64,000 nt of DNA from Phoronis australis (lineage: Eukaryota > Phoronida > Phoronidae). The stretch is taken from positions 337,202 through 401,201 of the forward strand of contig NMRA01000301.1 in NCBI GenBank assembly GCA_002633005.1, read 5' to 3'. Below, piece by piece: positions 10,598 to 22,170 of this stretch; the first letter of the stretch is position 1; each line of letters begins with the position of its first letter. The position numbers and the translations under genes are program-made. The notes below the pieces were generated by a model, which made no database searches, had not been told where the DNA came from, and was given only the letters and a program-made list of their open reading frames with translations.

Positions 10598-12671
10598 CCC
10601 CCAATAGATCCAAAATTGTTGGAAGGCTGGTCCACTCTACCCCCAGTGCTTAAAAATGTGTGGTGAACATTGGTATTGTGACCTCAAACTGCACCCAAAC
10701 TGTGTCAGATGTTTTTAGTTGTGACCAGCCTTGTGTTAGGCAAGCTGATGAGTGGCACATGTCTTTGTTTACATCAGACCTTTCAGTCATGTGTCGTAGC
10801 TCACTTCCCTATCTATGGACTTCCAACCAAGACTATCCCATTATTGTTTGCTCCTTGTTACTGCCTTGTGAAGATTTGAAGGTCAGACCCATGTTCTGAA
10901 CTTTCCTGTAGCAGAGAATGGTCATGGTAAAAAATCTCTAATTTTGGACATTTTCTAGAATTTGGGACTTAGAAACTTACGTAAACTTTGAATTTTCTTT
11001 TTTTCTGGAATTGGGTGACGAGGGCGATTTTAGCATTCGTTATATTTCTCAAGTTTTGGATTGTGTATTTTCAATCTGCAGAGTGAGTAATTTTGCTGTC
11101 TTTCCGATGATTCTTGAATTTGGGATGGCCAATAATGTCTATTTCTAGAATTTTAGACAAGGTCCTACCTTAGGCAAAATATTAATTTATTTTTCACTGT
11201 ACCAAATTGAAGAATGTGAAAATTCTCCAGTTTGGGACTGTGAAAATTTATCTAATTTTTTCAAGGTCAGAGCTTGCACTAAATTTATAGATAAGCAATA
11301 TTGTCCGTCCCAAATTCAAGAATTTTGAGCAGCAACAAATGATCATTCACCTTTTTACACATATTGGGAACACATGAAAATGTCAGCCATTTGGATGATT
11401 TTGTGCGCAGCCAAGTCTATTTACAGTCAGATTATCTGTGCAAAACCCGCACCCGATATTTGAGAAATATATTGAACATCAAAACCGCTGATGTCCCAAA
11501 GTTCAGATCAAAAAGATTGAATTTGTCTGAAATTTCAGTGTCCCAAACTTCAAAGAGACTCCCAAACAAGAAATTTTTACCATAGTCAAACGTCTCAAGT
11601 AAATGATCAAAAATAGCACTGTTGATTTGACCCAGATGAGCATTTTTTCTATCTGAAAGTTTGGCCATTCTATGGAAAACAACTTCGGTCTTTTAATTTC
11701 GGAATTTTGCGACAAGTCTCCCTGATATAGTAGCGGGCATCATTTTATTTGTTGTGTTATTTTGGTTGAATTCCTGGAGTTGTATGTTTTATTTCTTTTT
11801 TGCTGGTCAATTTCTGCCACTGCCACATTTCCACTGGAAAATGTAGCCACTTGATGCATTTCAGTGACAGGACACAATCCCCAGTGATAATGGCAAAAGT
11901 TTCATTTCAGAAGGAAGCATGAGAGTGTCAGTCCAGTTCCTTTTTATGATTATGTTGAGGCAGATGACTCTTCCAGTCTTGGTTTCAATTATTTTTTCCT
12001 GAAAGTAAAGATTCGCTGTGAAACCATTTGATTATGCCTGTATGCTTTGCAAAATAACATGCTGAGTGAAACACTGACTGTTGTCATTGGATCCTTTATA
12101 ATATTTGCATTTGGACGTGTAATTGGGTTTTTGACTTTTTATGCTAGGAAGTTTGCTAAATTCTATGAGTTGTCTATATTTTTTACCTTGGGTAATTAAA
12201 AAAAAATCTTGTTTCTCTTGTATGACAAGTCCCTGTAGTCCCATTGTCTTGGCTAACTTTTCTAGAGTGTCTTGGGCGATGTGTACACTGGAGTGTAGGG
12301 ATGCATCTCTCAGTGAACAGCGACTGAAATTAAGACATCCTAGTTTAGGGCACCTTGCCTGTTCAACATTTGGATGTTCAGATAAAGTAAGCAAGTGAGC
12401 ATGGTTGTCTCTTTTAACTTACTATCAGTAACTGGGAGAGCTGGTTGACCTGTCCAGAATAAAAAAGTTGGGTTAGAAATGATGTAAGATCAGTACAAAA
12501 CTACTGTCTGCTCTGTAATATACCACTCTGTAATAGTAATTTGATGTGGGGATTATAAAAAAACTGTCGCACATGATGAGTTATGGATGCCCTGAAAAAT
12601 AATGAAACTTATTTTGGACACTCTTTTGTTGAAATCTTGGATAAACCCCTGATATACATGTACAGACTAGA
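10598..12671. repeat. Copy 2 of the about 2-kb tandem duplication
   Basis: Near-identical to 8456-10375. It has an extra segment of about 170 bp at 11235-11402 and is followed by a hAT-like insertion (12685-14016) that copy 1 lacks at the corresponding place. No supported gene lies inside. Confidence 0.85.
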
Positions 12672-12684
12672 CCCTGATATACAC

Positions 12685-14016
12685 AGGGCTCCACATTAAC
12701 TTTTTAAGTAGTTGAAATTTTTACTTGCCCGAACAACAAATTAACTTGCCCCAAGTACAACCCCAAATACCGTAGCACCGTGCATGTGCACACCAAGGTA
12801 ATGTGTTACTGTAGGGCTGCCTGTGCTGAGCCTCCTCTTGTGTCATGCATGCTATATAGGGGCCTACATGAGTTGCTATTTTTTAACGATTCTTCTTATA
12901 GAACATTTATTTATAAGTTGTGTCAAAACACTTGAGAGACAAATTAGAAGAGTAACTATGGTATCTGAACCATTGTTTCACGTCCACAGGCGCCGAAATG
13001 AGCTAGGACATGAACTCTAGACACTTCTGTGTATTCATTAGTTTATACGCCCTCATGCATTAAACTGGAGTTGTTGCTTAACCTGAATTTGAATTTTTGC
13101 TGTCCGTAAAAATCTTGCACAGTTTTGGTCATCGGTACCTTGTATTAAATTAAAATCAAATGTTAACATATAATAATGCCACATTACATTTTTGAAAAAT
13201 AGATAGACTGCGAAAAAGTCACCCTTCAGAGCGACAATCCTAAAGACCGTATTCCTCTTCTTTCGGGAGTCACCACTAGGAGCCGGGAATTCATAAGAAT
13301 TTCCTTTGGAATTCTCCTGAATAAATACTAGGCATTTAAAACTGCTGTGTAGTGTAGAAAATATGTGATCAATCATTCACTTTTTAGCTTTTGTGCTTAT
13401 CTGTATGACTTACATCCGCCGACGAAAGCGGTGCTTCCAGCTGTACATGGGTAAACGCTGGCAAAAATCACACGTCATCCCTTGTTCACTGTCTCGCAGG
13501 CCAGGAAACCTAATTTCCCATGACGGAACCCATCCCCGCACTCTTTTTTGTTTCATATTGTTGCTTTCATTCTTCCTGAACTCGTTTTTTTAGCAACTAC
13601 CAATGCTGTTCAGGCCTGGACAGCTTCCTTGTTTGGACGTTTTGCCAGAGTGCAGACGATCAGTATTATCACGTGACAACTTATTCAGAAACTGCAGGGC
13701 ATGTTCAGAGAATCAAAGGATTTGACCGCGGGCGTCATCTGTGCTCGCTGCATCACACTCATTCTATTTTCCTTTCAGTGCTCATTCGAAGACGGGAGTT
13801 TCTTTGACGGCCACAGGGGCTTTTTCGATGGTTTTTAGGCTTGTGTCGGGGTTCGTTACTTTGGAGCAGATGTCGAGCAGACAATCTTAGGATCTACTTG
13901 CCTATGCAGCCAGCTTTTTAACTTGCCCATCGGGCAGGTACTTTTCAAGATTCCACTTGCCCGACGCAAAATCTACATGTACACGGGCAAGCGAGCAACC
14001 GTTAGTGTTGAGCCCT
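12685..14016. mobile_element. hAT-like non-autonomous DNA transposon (1,332 bp)
   Basis: Left end AGGGCTCCACATTAAC and right-end complement AGGGCTCAACACTAAC match at 14 of 16 positions. The flanks ATATACAC (12677-12684) and ATATACAG (14017-14024) form an 8-bp target duplication with one mismatch, the length typical of hAT elements. Sub-terminal ACTTGCCC repeats occur near both ends (12732-12760 and 13920-13992). The interior has no recognisable transposase, so I infer a non-autonomous or decayed copy. Confidence 0.75.
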
Positions 14017-14029
14017 ATATACAGCTGGA

Positions 14030-14095
14030 TATTATAGGGCTATGTATATTACCAGGCTATGCATATTATCAGGCTATGTATATTATCAGGCTATG
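14030..14095. repeat. 17-bp tandem repeat
   Basis: About 3.5 copies of GGCTATGTATATTATCA with few mismatches, same unit as at 10379-10419. Confidence 0.85.
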
Positions 14096-15601
14096 TGTTA
14101 GGTCCCAGACTAGACCCTGCCCACAGGGTATTTTCTTTTTCAGTGACCTAGATTTGACAGTGCAGCAGCCAGGAAACAATGTTTGTTTTGTAATTATGAA
14201 CATAAACATTTATTTCCCTTCACTGTAGCTAACAATAGTTGTGAAGAAGGGTCACAATGGATGGATAAACACTCCATCCACACAACACTTGCCCAAGACC
14301 AAGTTTCTCCTGGAAGGAAGGAGTTGTCGCTAGGTTTGGGAGCTATGTGTAGTGTGCAACTTGCCCTACTTGTGACAATGTTCTAGTGTAACTTGTGCCA
14401 GTTCTAGTCACTGTGTGGCCACAAACCTGGAGCAAGGCGGAAGTAACTATCAGCTATGGTTACATACAGGGGGATCTTTTTCATGCTGTATTCCCATCAA
14501 CTGGTCATTGTAGTGCACAGAGTGACAACTTCTGTTTTGCCCTAGTTGTGGGACATATGCATATATTTGTGGACGCTCTGCTTAAAGTGGCACAAGCTGC
14601 TCTATGCACAAGTGCATGTTGTTCTAGGGTAGCTAGGGTAGGTCTGTGTGTGGGTGAGAGAGTTTGGGATGTAAAGAATTAAAAAATCTTTTTTGCCTGT
14701 TTAAGAATTGCAAACTGGTATTCCCTTTTCAATTTAACTCCTCGATTTTCTCAAAGAAAAAGATTGACCACATACTCACCCATACCACTGTTGAAGTAGG
14801 CCTGTAGGCCTTCTTTCGTGTGGATCTGGGATTTGGGCAATGGATTATGCACTGATTTTATGCATTGTATTTCTAAGTTCCTTTTTTGTATATGGAATTT
14901 TTTGTTCACTTCTTGTGCTGTGTTGTAAAAATGCTGAACTCGCGTTGCAGTAAAATATCACCAATTTAAGATAACATATGATGTACAAGGTTTATTGTCT
15001 CCTTTTTTGTAAATCATATGATGGCAAATTAATGCTTGATCGTGCTAAATGTTCTGTACCGTGACTATCACCGTACAATATGTTGGATATTTGAAAAATG
15101 AAGGGCAGTTTTGGCAGTTATACCAAGTTGTTGAGATTTTATTGTAGTGGGCAGTGTGTTAGTGAGTGTCGACTGTAGTGTTATGCTGGAGAGAGACGGT
15201 CTTGTCATCTGATGGTTCCAGTCAAACTATTGATTTTACTTAGTTGTTTACAACTGACCAGTCTTGATGCAGAATGGGGAATTGACCTAGCTGAGGATCT
15301 TGATAGTTGAGATTTACAAATAGGTGGATATTCCTCCTATGCAAGGCATTACTCTATCTAAACGCTTGGTATTTGCCATTCCCATTTAGCCGTCCAAAAC
15401 AGGGATCTCTGAGACGCGTTGCCTGTATAATTTTGGTTAGTTTTATCTAAGTTTTTGGAGCTGAATTTACAAATGCATTTGTGAGTATTTTTAAGGTGCT
15501 AGAAAAGTGTTAAAGCAATGTGTAGTATTAAGTATGGAACGTGTGATCATGGAATATTGTGACGGGACGTTCGTAACTTTACGCTTATTTGTTATTCTTA
15601 T
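14096..15601. other. Non-coding sequence, nothing recognised
   Basis: No exon, RNA gene or element identified. The longest open frame (14395-14682, +) has no domain signature. Confidence 0.45.
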
Positions 15602-16253
15602 TTAGTTGCAAATGTTCAGTTATTCTTATCTCAGTGCGCCTTTGTTACGTGGGCATGCGGGCGCAACTGTATGTGTCGGGCACTTCGCTAGCGACAGGCT
15701 TAGGAGAAGGGTGTTTCCTTCCTTTGCCTACATGAAATTGATCGTCATCATGTGTAACTGAACTGAACGTATGCCTGATGATGAAAAATACACATTTTTG
15801 ATGCTCAGTGGAGACTTGCTCTGTTACAACATTTTTAATTTTGCTTGGTAATATGGACTAAGCATTGAAATTGTACAGCCGTACCAGGCCATGGCACAGT
15901 TTTGGGCTCATTTCTTTGTTATGGTGTTCCGGTCCCCTGGTCTGTGTAAGCCATGACATTTCAACCCTCTGTTCAGTGTAAGCCACCATAATCCACTCCT
16001 TGTCTTCTGAGAATGCAAAAAAGATTAGCTGTCTCTGGTCTGTACACCAATTCATTTTGAGATCTGCACTACATCATAACACTGCTACATTGGAAAATGA
16101 TTTTTGGAATCCTATTGATATTGTTAGAGGTAATGAACCATGAAGTATTCCAAATTATAACATCACAAGCCAGATGGAACCTATTTTCATGATAGCATGA
16201 GCACTCTACTAATTTCCACTGTATATTTTGACCCATTCAGTTCCAAGATGCTT
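15602..16253. repeat. Copy 1 of a tandem duplication ending at a single N
   Basis: Starts at TTAGTTGCAAATGTTCAG and is repeated from 16255. Copy 1 carries about 140 bp (about 15768-15905) that copy 2 lacks. Its end (AGTTCCAAGATGCTT) meets the N at 16254. Confidence 0.9.
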
Positions 16254-16254
16254 N

Positions 16255-16765
16255 TTAGTTGCAAATGTTCAGTTATTCTTATCTCAGTGCGCCTTTGTTA
16301 CGTGGGCATGCGGGCGCGACTGTATGTGTCGGGCACTTCGCTAGCGACAGGCTTAGGAGAAGGGTGTTTCTTTCCTTCGCCTACATGAAATTGATCGTCA
16401 TCATGTGTAACTGGGCTCATTTCTTTGTTATGGTGTTCCGGTCCCCTGGTCTGTGTAAGCCATGACATTTCAACCCTCTGTTCAGTGTAAGCCACCATAA
16501 TTCACTCCTTGTCTTCTGAGAAAGCAAAAAAGATTAGCTGTCTCTGGTCTGTACACCAATTCATTTTGAGATCTGCACTACATCATAACACTGCTACATT
16601 GGAAAATGATTTTTGGAATCCTATTGATATTGTTAGAGGTAATGAACCATGAAGTATTCCAAATTATAACATCACAAGCCAGATGGAACCTATTTTCATG
16701 ATAGCATGAGCACTCTACTAATTTCCACTGTATATTTTGACCCATTCAGTTTCAAGATGATTTGT
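16255..16765. repeat. Copy 2 of the N-bounded tandem duplication
   Basis: Nearly identical to copy 1 apart from the missing 140 bp and scattered substitutions. The copies meet exactly at the single N, as expected if two overlapping or allelic contigs were joined end to end. Confidence 0.9.
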
Positions 16766-19700
16766 GAATTATACCATGAACTCCAGAGACTTGGATCCTC
16801 CTGATGTTTTCAGCTGTTAAGGTTGGATAAGAAGTGGTTGCTTGGGAGATGTTGTGTGTCATGTCATAGTATGGGTCTGTTGCATGTGTCAGGAAGGATG
16901 AGTCATTCCTGCAGGATTATGTTGCTAAGCTTAAGTTAATAACAGTCTTTCCTGTGAGCAGCTCTTCTCTCAAGATACTGTTGTGTAATTTGTAAAAGGG
17001 TTCATCCTATAAAGATTGCTATCCTCTTGGAAGTCATTAGACAGTTAGTTATTTGACATGTGGGGTGAAACGTGCATAAATTCCACTAATCCCTGCCATC
17101 CAAAGGTGCTGACTTCATTGGAAGAGGTCTTATATCTTTCTGTGCTTTCAATGGCATATCCTATGTACGTGCTTCATTCGTGGCATATCGTGTTTCACTC
17201 ACGGGAATTGTATAATACATGTTTGACTTGTTGTATATTGTATTTGGCTGATAATATGTTTCATTGTCGTTAAACGTCCATTGTCTAGTTTTTGTCAATT
17301 GTTTTACGTCACTTAAATCTTATTTGTGATGCAAGTTACCAGAAGTCTCTGGATGTCATTATCACAGCATAATTTAAGTATTTTTTATCATCTAAAGAGT
17401 TTCTTATACTTTTCTTTGTTTACATTTTATGTTTATGTGCATCTTGTTTAGTTGTTTAGTTGTTTATTATTCTCTTTGTTAGCCCTTTGAGACTAGTTCT
17501 CAATACATGCTCATGGCATGAACTTGAAATCTTCTACGTTTAAAGCTACTTTCAACTTGTCTAGCTGGCTGAGAGTGAAACTCAATTTCAGGCCTTTTAC
17601 TCTCGTAAAACTCATGATGTTCCTTGCTGTGATAGGATTCTATTTATGTTACAAAAATATCAGAACCATATAAAGTGGAACAACATTTTGAAAACTGTAA
17701 CAACATTATGAGGTCTCGTCTTTAACATTTATCAATGAAAATGTCATCACATTATGAATACCATTCGTTTGCTATCAGTACACCATTCAGTGTTGCTAAA
17801 TTCACAAAAAAGACATGGTCACGTGACTAAGTGACAGACTGGTAACACATTGAAAATCAAATATTGCAGACTATATGCACTTTTACATAATGTGTATCTT
17901 TACTCAGTTAAAAGCTATTGAGATTTTGTAGGTGTTTGTATAAATAGGGTACACATTGTTGTCAAATGAAGTCCTGCATAACAGTAGCATCTCTATTCAA
18001 GATACCAAATGAGGCACAAATAGTGAAGAGCTGGCTGTTGAATGGACTTTTCACCCTTTGGTTTATTTTGTTTTGAAACAGGGAATAAGTTTTTAAAAAT
18101 ATCTTAAGAGTATGCACCATCAATCCTGATCCCTACCTTCCATTAGAACCTCAATTCTCTACTTATTTTGCACAAAAATAATTGCCAAAATGATATTTTT
18201 CCCATTTTTCCTTCATGCAAGTATGGCTAAATTTAGTAAATATTGTTTAGCAAGTACATCTATGATTTGATTTCTTCTGTGTTGTACCATTTATCAAAGG
18301 GCATTCAATCATTTTTTCATTTCATACAATCTGCAGATGCTGTTGGTGATCACCTTGCAGCTGTTGTTGTGAATTCCCTTTGTTTCCATGTTTTATACAA
18401 CAGTGTTTTTGTTTTTATCATTTAAGATGCAGTGAACCATGGGAGACGTGCGGTCACTTCACTGCTATTGACACCAGGTGGGGCTACTGCATATACTGAA
18501 GAAGTGTATAACGCATGTTATAGAAACAACATTCAGACTCTATCTAGAACGTTCTCCAATTTTTTAGCATGTACTCTTATGTTGAAATTGGTTATTGATC
18601 TTCAAAACCTGGGAGTTTAGTTCTTGTCTTCATGAGCACTCTTGCCATCAACACATGAACTAATCAAAGACACTGCTGTGCTTACCAGTTTAGAATAGCC
18701 AAGGAGTACCCAGAACATAAGAATACTGCTCTCATTGAAATGTCTTGTTTTTCTGCATTTTGTTCATTTAAGTAAGTTCTCTTGCTGACTGGCTGATTCT
18801 GAATTACCCTTGGTGTTTCACAGCTTTTGATATTGTAAACAAATTCGATGCGCAATTCCTTGGCTGGCATCTTCTAATTTGTAACCTGCGTGATGTTGCC
18901 TTACCCTGAACTGAGTTGAGAACAATGTTTTTGACATCACGGGTATTAAGTTTTAGCAAGTTTAAAGTTACTCATTTACCATGAGCGAGAACACTAGCAT
19001 AGCAGCAGACATCACAGTGAAATTGTGAAACTACCGTATTCATCTGTCAACAATCAAAATTGAAAAGGTATAGTGGCCAAAATTTCAATGATATGATGTC
19101 TCATTTTAAATGTATGTGAGTGTTGAAAGTTTCAATTTAATTTCATGACCTTCACAAGAAATGGAGTCGTGAATTATACATGGTTATTCTTGATAAACCG
19201 ATTCTTTCTCATGTTATGTCACTCTGAAGTTTGCCATTTTGGACCCACCAAAGCAGTAGTCAATGGAACTTAACCACTTTTGATACAAAGACTTGTAGTA
19301 ATCTAATTTTTAACTCAACTTTCATTATGCCAGTTATGATATGTAGTTTGATAGGTATTATTGAGGCTGGAAAGTGTGGTCTTGTCACTTTCCCCCTGAT
19401 GCCATGGCATGATACATGACTTGTAAACATATGGATTCTCTACCTTTCCAGCTCACCACCTGATATGAAAATTTGAAAAGATTTGAATAAGATTAAATGC
19501 ACAGAAATCATTATCTGGTTCATCGCATCACGCTTGTTTTAAGGCTAGCTGAGAAGCATCCTATTATGTTTAAACCTATACCAAGGTTTATAAAGTTGAC
19601 CACTTTTCCTTGAGATGCAGTCATATGACAAAAAATGGTTGTTATTGTGAGATACTTGTGACCATAGTCTGGCAGTGTTAATTAGCCAATTGGTGGAGTA

Positions 19701-20165
19701 CTAATGAGGGTCCTTTACACTACAAAAAGAGTAAACAAGAAGATGATTTTGCTTATTTTTTGAAAACTTCATACAATACGGCTGTCATCAATAAACACAT
19801 GATGAAATTTTAAAATTTTGGCAATACTGTGAGCACTTGAAAACTTAAATAATGACAATTCTGCCCATTATTTTTGTTTAAATTTAAAGAGAGTTTACCT
19901 GTACAGTGTACATCATTATAATGATGCTCTCCATAGCTGTGTACCACGGCTACCAACAGACAATATTTTGAAAAATTGTGTTCGTTTACTACAATGTTAA
20001 AATTCCTTGGAAATGAAAAAGTGCAATTTTGTCATTTTTTGTCTGAAATTGGTTTTATCTTAGCATACACCTGGGGCAATGCTTATTTCCTTTGCATTTT
20101 GCCTGTTTAGTTCAGCCACTGTTAATTTACTCAATTTTCTGCTGCTAAATATGCAAAACTTGGAT
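16766..20165. other. Non-coding sequence with a dispersed repeat near 19640-19960
   Basis: No coding exon supported. The stretch at about 19735-19880 (containing TTTTGGCAATACTGTGAG) resembles 24560-24710 in the first Abl intron, so the two are copies of one dispersed repeat. Confidence 0.5.
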
Positions 20166-20424
20166 CATTTTCTCTTTCTCAACGTACAACTGCGACTCTT
20201 GCCATTTTCTCTTTCTCAACACACAACTGCGACTCCTGACATTTTCTCTTTCTCAACACACAACTGCGACTCCTGACATTTTCTCTTTCTCAACATACAA
20301 CTGCGACTCCTGACATTTTCTCTTTCTCAACGTACAACTGCGACTCTTGCCGTTTTCTCTTTTCAACGTACAACTGCGACTCCTGCCATTTTCTCTTTCT
20401 CAGCGTACAACTACGACTCCTGCC
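20166..20424. repeat. 37-bp minisatellite, seven copies
   Basis: Seven consecutive units start with CATTTTCTCTTTCTCAAC and end ACAACTGCGACTCCTG plus one base. Two variants alternate at a few positions (CGT versus CACA/CATA; CTCTTGC versus CTCCTGA). Copy 6 lacks one base and copy 7 is the most diverged. Confidence 0.95.
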
Positions 20425-21159
20425 ATTTTATACCTTGAGCATGAACACTTCTCACCTCAGACCTGCAACTTCATGCTTGCCACAATTTCTATATTGCATG
20501 TGTTAACAGCTGGTTGACTTTGGTCATCGCATTAGTTCATGGAGTGTTGCAGAGGTAACATTAAAAAAAATGGATGTAAACTCTGATACTTGATGCCTGG
20601 TTAGCGGAAAAATCGAGTTCTCCATTTTGCCATGCAATAGTTTACTATAAACTCTATCCATTTTAGGCTGCTATATGATGAAGTGAATTTTTCCGTAAAA
20701 GATTAGAATATTCAAATAAGCTTTATGATTTTTAAGCTCTATATATGATACACTTAATCGCCACATTTAAGACACAATATCGTTCATGATTGATATATCC
20801 TATTTTATCAAATTTTCCAACAAAAATAAAGATATGAACAGTTTAGTCTGATATTATTAGCATGATTTACTGTTTTGGTGTTTAAATTTGAAACAATTTC
20901 CATCATTTTCATCAAGGCAATCAGTTTGTGAAAAATTTGGCATTTATTGTAAGAAATACTAGTGAAGAGGTATTGAATTATCTTACAGTGTTTTGAGAAA
21001 ATGTCATTGTCAGTAAAGAAAATTAAAAATATTGACGGTTATTTTTCTATGAAATACGGTAGGTGATATTTTACCATAACATTAAGGATGGTGGCTGTGT
21101 CATTTAGTTGGACATCAAGGAATGATGCTCACAGTCACGTGTACAGTTTGCACGGGTGG
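20425..21159. other. Non-coding sequence, nothing recognised
   Basis: AT-rich, no exon-like frame. Confidence 0.45.
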
Positions 21160-21305
21160 ATCAACACTTTGTGTCAAGTCTCATCTTATGTGTAGATAAC
21201 CCTTTACATATATGGTTGATCATCAGGTGTTCAAGTCTGGTCATGTATATAGATAACCCTGTGTGCACATGGTTTATCAACACTTGGTGTTTTAAGTCTC
21301 ATTTC
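21160..21305. repeat. About 58-bp tandem repeat, 2.5 copies
   Basis: Units start near 21160, 21219 and 21276 with ATCAACACTTNGTGT-like sequence and share TAGATAACCCT and CAAGTCT blocks. Confidence 0.7.
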
Positions 21306-21586
21306 TGCTCTGTCTCTCCTTCCTGTAACTTGATCCTTGGCGAAGTTGTCCAGGTTGAGTTGTCTTCTCCTGTCATGGCCTTGACAAACATGTCAATACT
21401 TGTCCAAGAAACATCTGTTGGGTGCTAACCTCTGATTCCACCTACACTCCATTTGACAGATGGCTTGTGGTGGTGATGGAAACTTGTGGCTGTACCCTGT
21501 CTCACATGATGCTTCAGCTTGTAATCAGTTAACTTGAGGTGGTGCATGTATTTGTCTGTCATAGTACTCTGACTCACTATTTATTG

Positions 21587-22170
21587 TGATTCCCTAGTGC
21601 TATGCCTGGTGCTTGCGACCAGTTACTGATGGTCTGGATCCTAACCTGGAACAATAGCCTGACTCATGCGTGCACCCAACCTAAAAAATGGGGGCCTCGA
21701 ATTTTTGAGAATGTGGACCTTTTACTAAGATTCAACGAGGACATTCAGAGCTATGAATTGTGCATATGCCGAATTTTGGTTGTTTCTGACTTTTTAGTGG
21801 ACTTTTGTCTTGTTTTCTTCTTTGTTCAATGTGTTGATTTCTCTGAGGCGAATCATGTTGCCCACTTTGCCAAATGGGGGGGTTCATTCGTGCCCCCCGA
21901 GCACGCCTGGGTGCTCGCATGTGACTTAGTTCTGTGACTCCTTAGCGCCACGCCTGGTGCTTGTGATCAGCTTCTGATGGTGTGGATCCTAACAGTAGCT
22001 TGACTCAGTGTGCTATGATTCCATACTTCTCTTGCATCACCATGTGTTGCTTGTGGTCTGTTGCTGATGTTGTGGATTCCAACCAAGAACATTAGCCTGA
22101 CTCACTGTGTACTGTGATTCCATACTCGTGCATTATATGTGGTGCTGTGGTCAGTTACTGATGGCATTTG
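21587..22170. repeat. About 100-bp tandem repeat (four copies) split by a MITE
   Basis: Units share GTGATTCC, GGTGCTTG, CAGTTACTGATGG, GTGGATCC and TAGCCTGACTCA in the same order. Copy 1 (21587-21660) is separated from copies 2-4 (about 21931-22170) by the inserted element at 21663-21925. Confidence 0.75.
21663..21925. mobile_element. MITE-like insertion inside the 100-bp repeat
   Basis: Ends ATGCGTGCACCCA and, on the other strand, ATGCGAGCACCCA: 12 of 13 identical. Inner sequence (GGGGGCCTCGAATTTTTGAG, then GTGGACCTTTTACT, ACGAGGAC, GAATTGTGCAT) matches the start of the duplicated unit at 58312-58445 and 60145-60275, so both belong to one family. The 111-residue open frame across it is a by-product. 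Confidence 0.75.

Noticed and set aside
10256-10666. Open frames spanning the N gap
   Set aside because: They exist only because Ns are read as open.
20166-20424. CRISPR-like array
   Set aside because: Units are adjacent without unique spacers and the genome is eukaryotic; it is a minisatellite.
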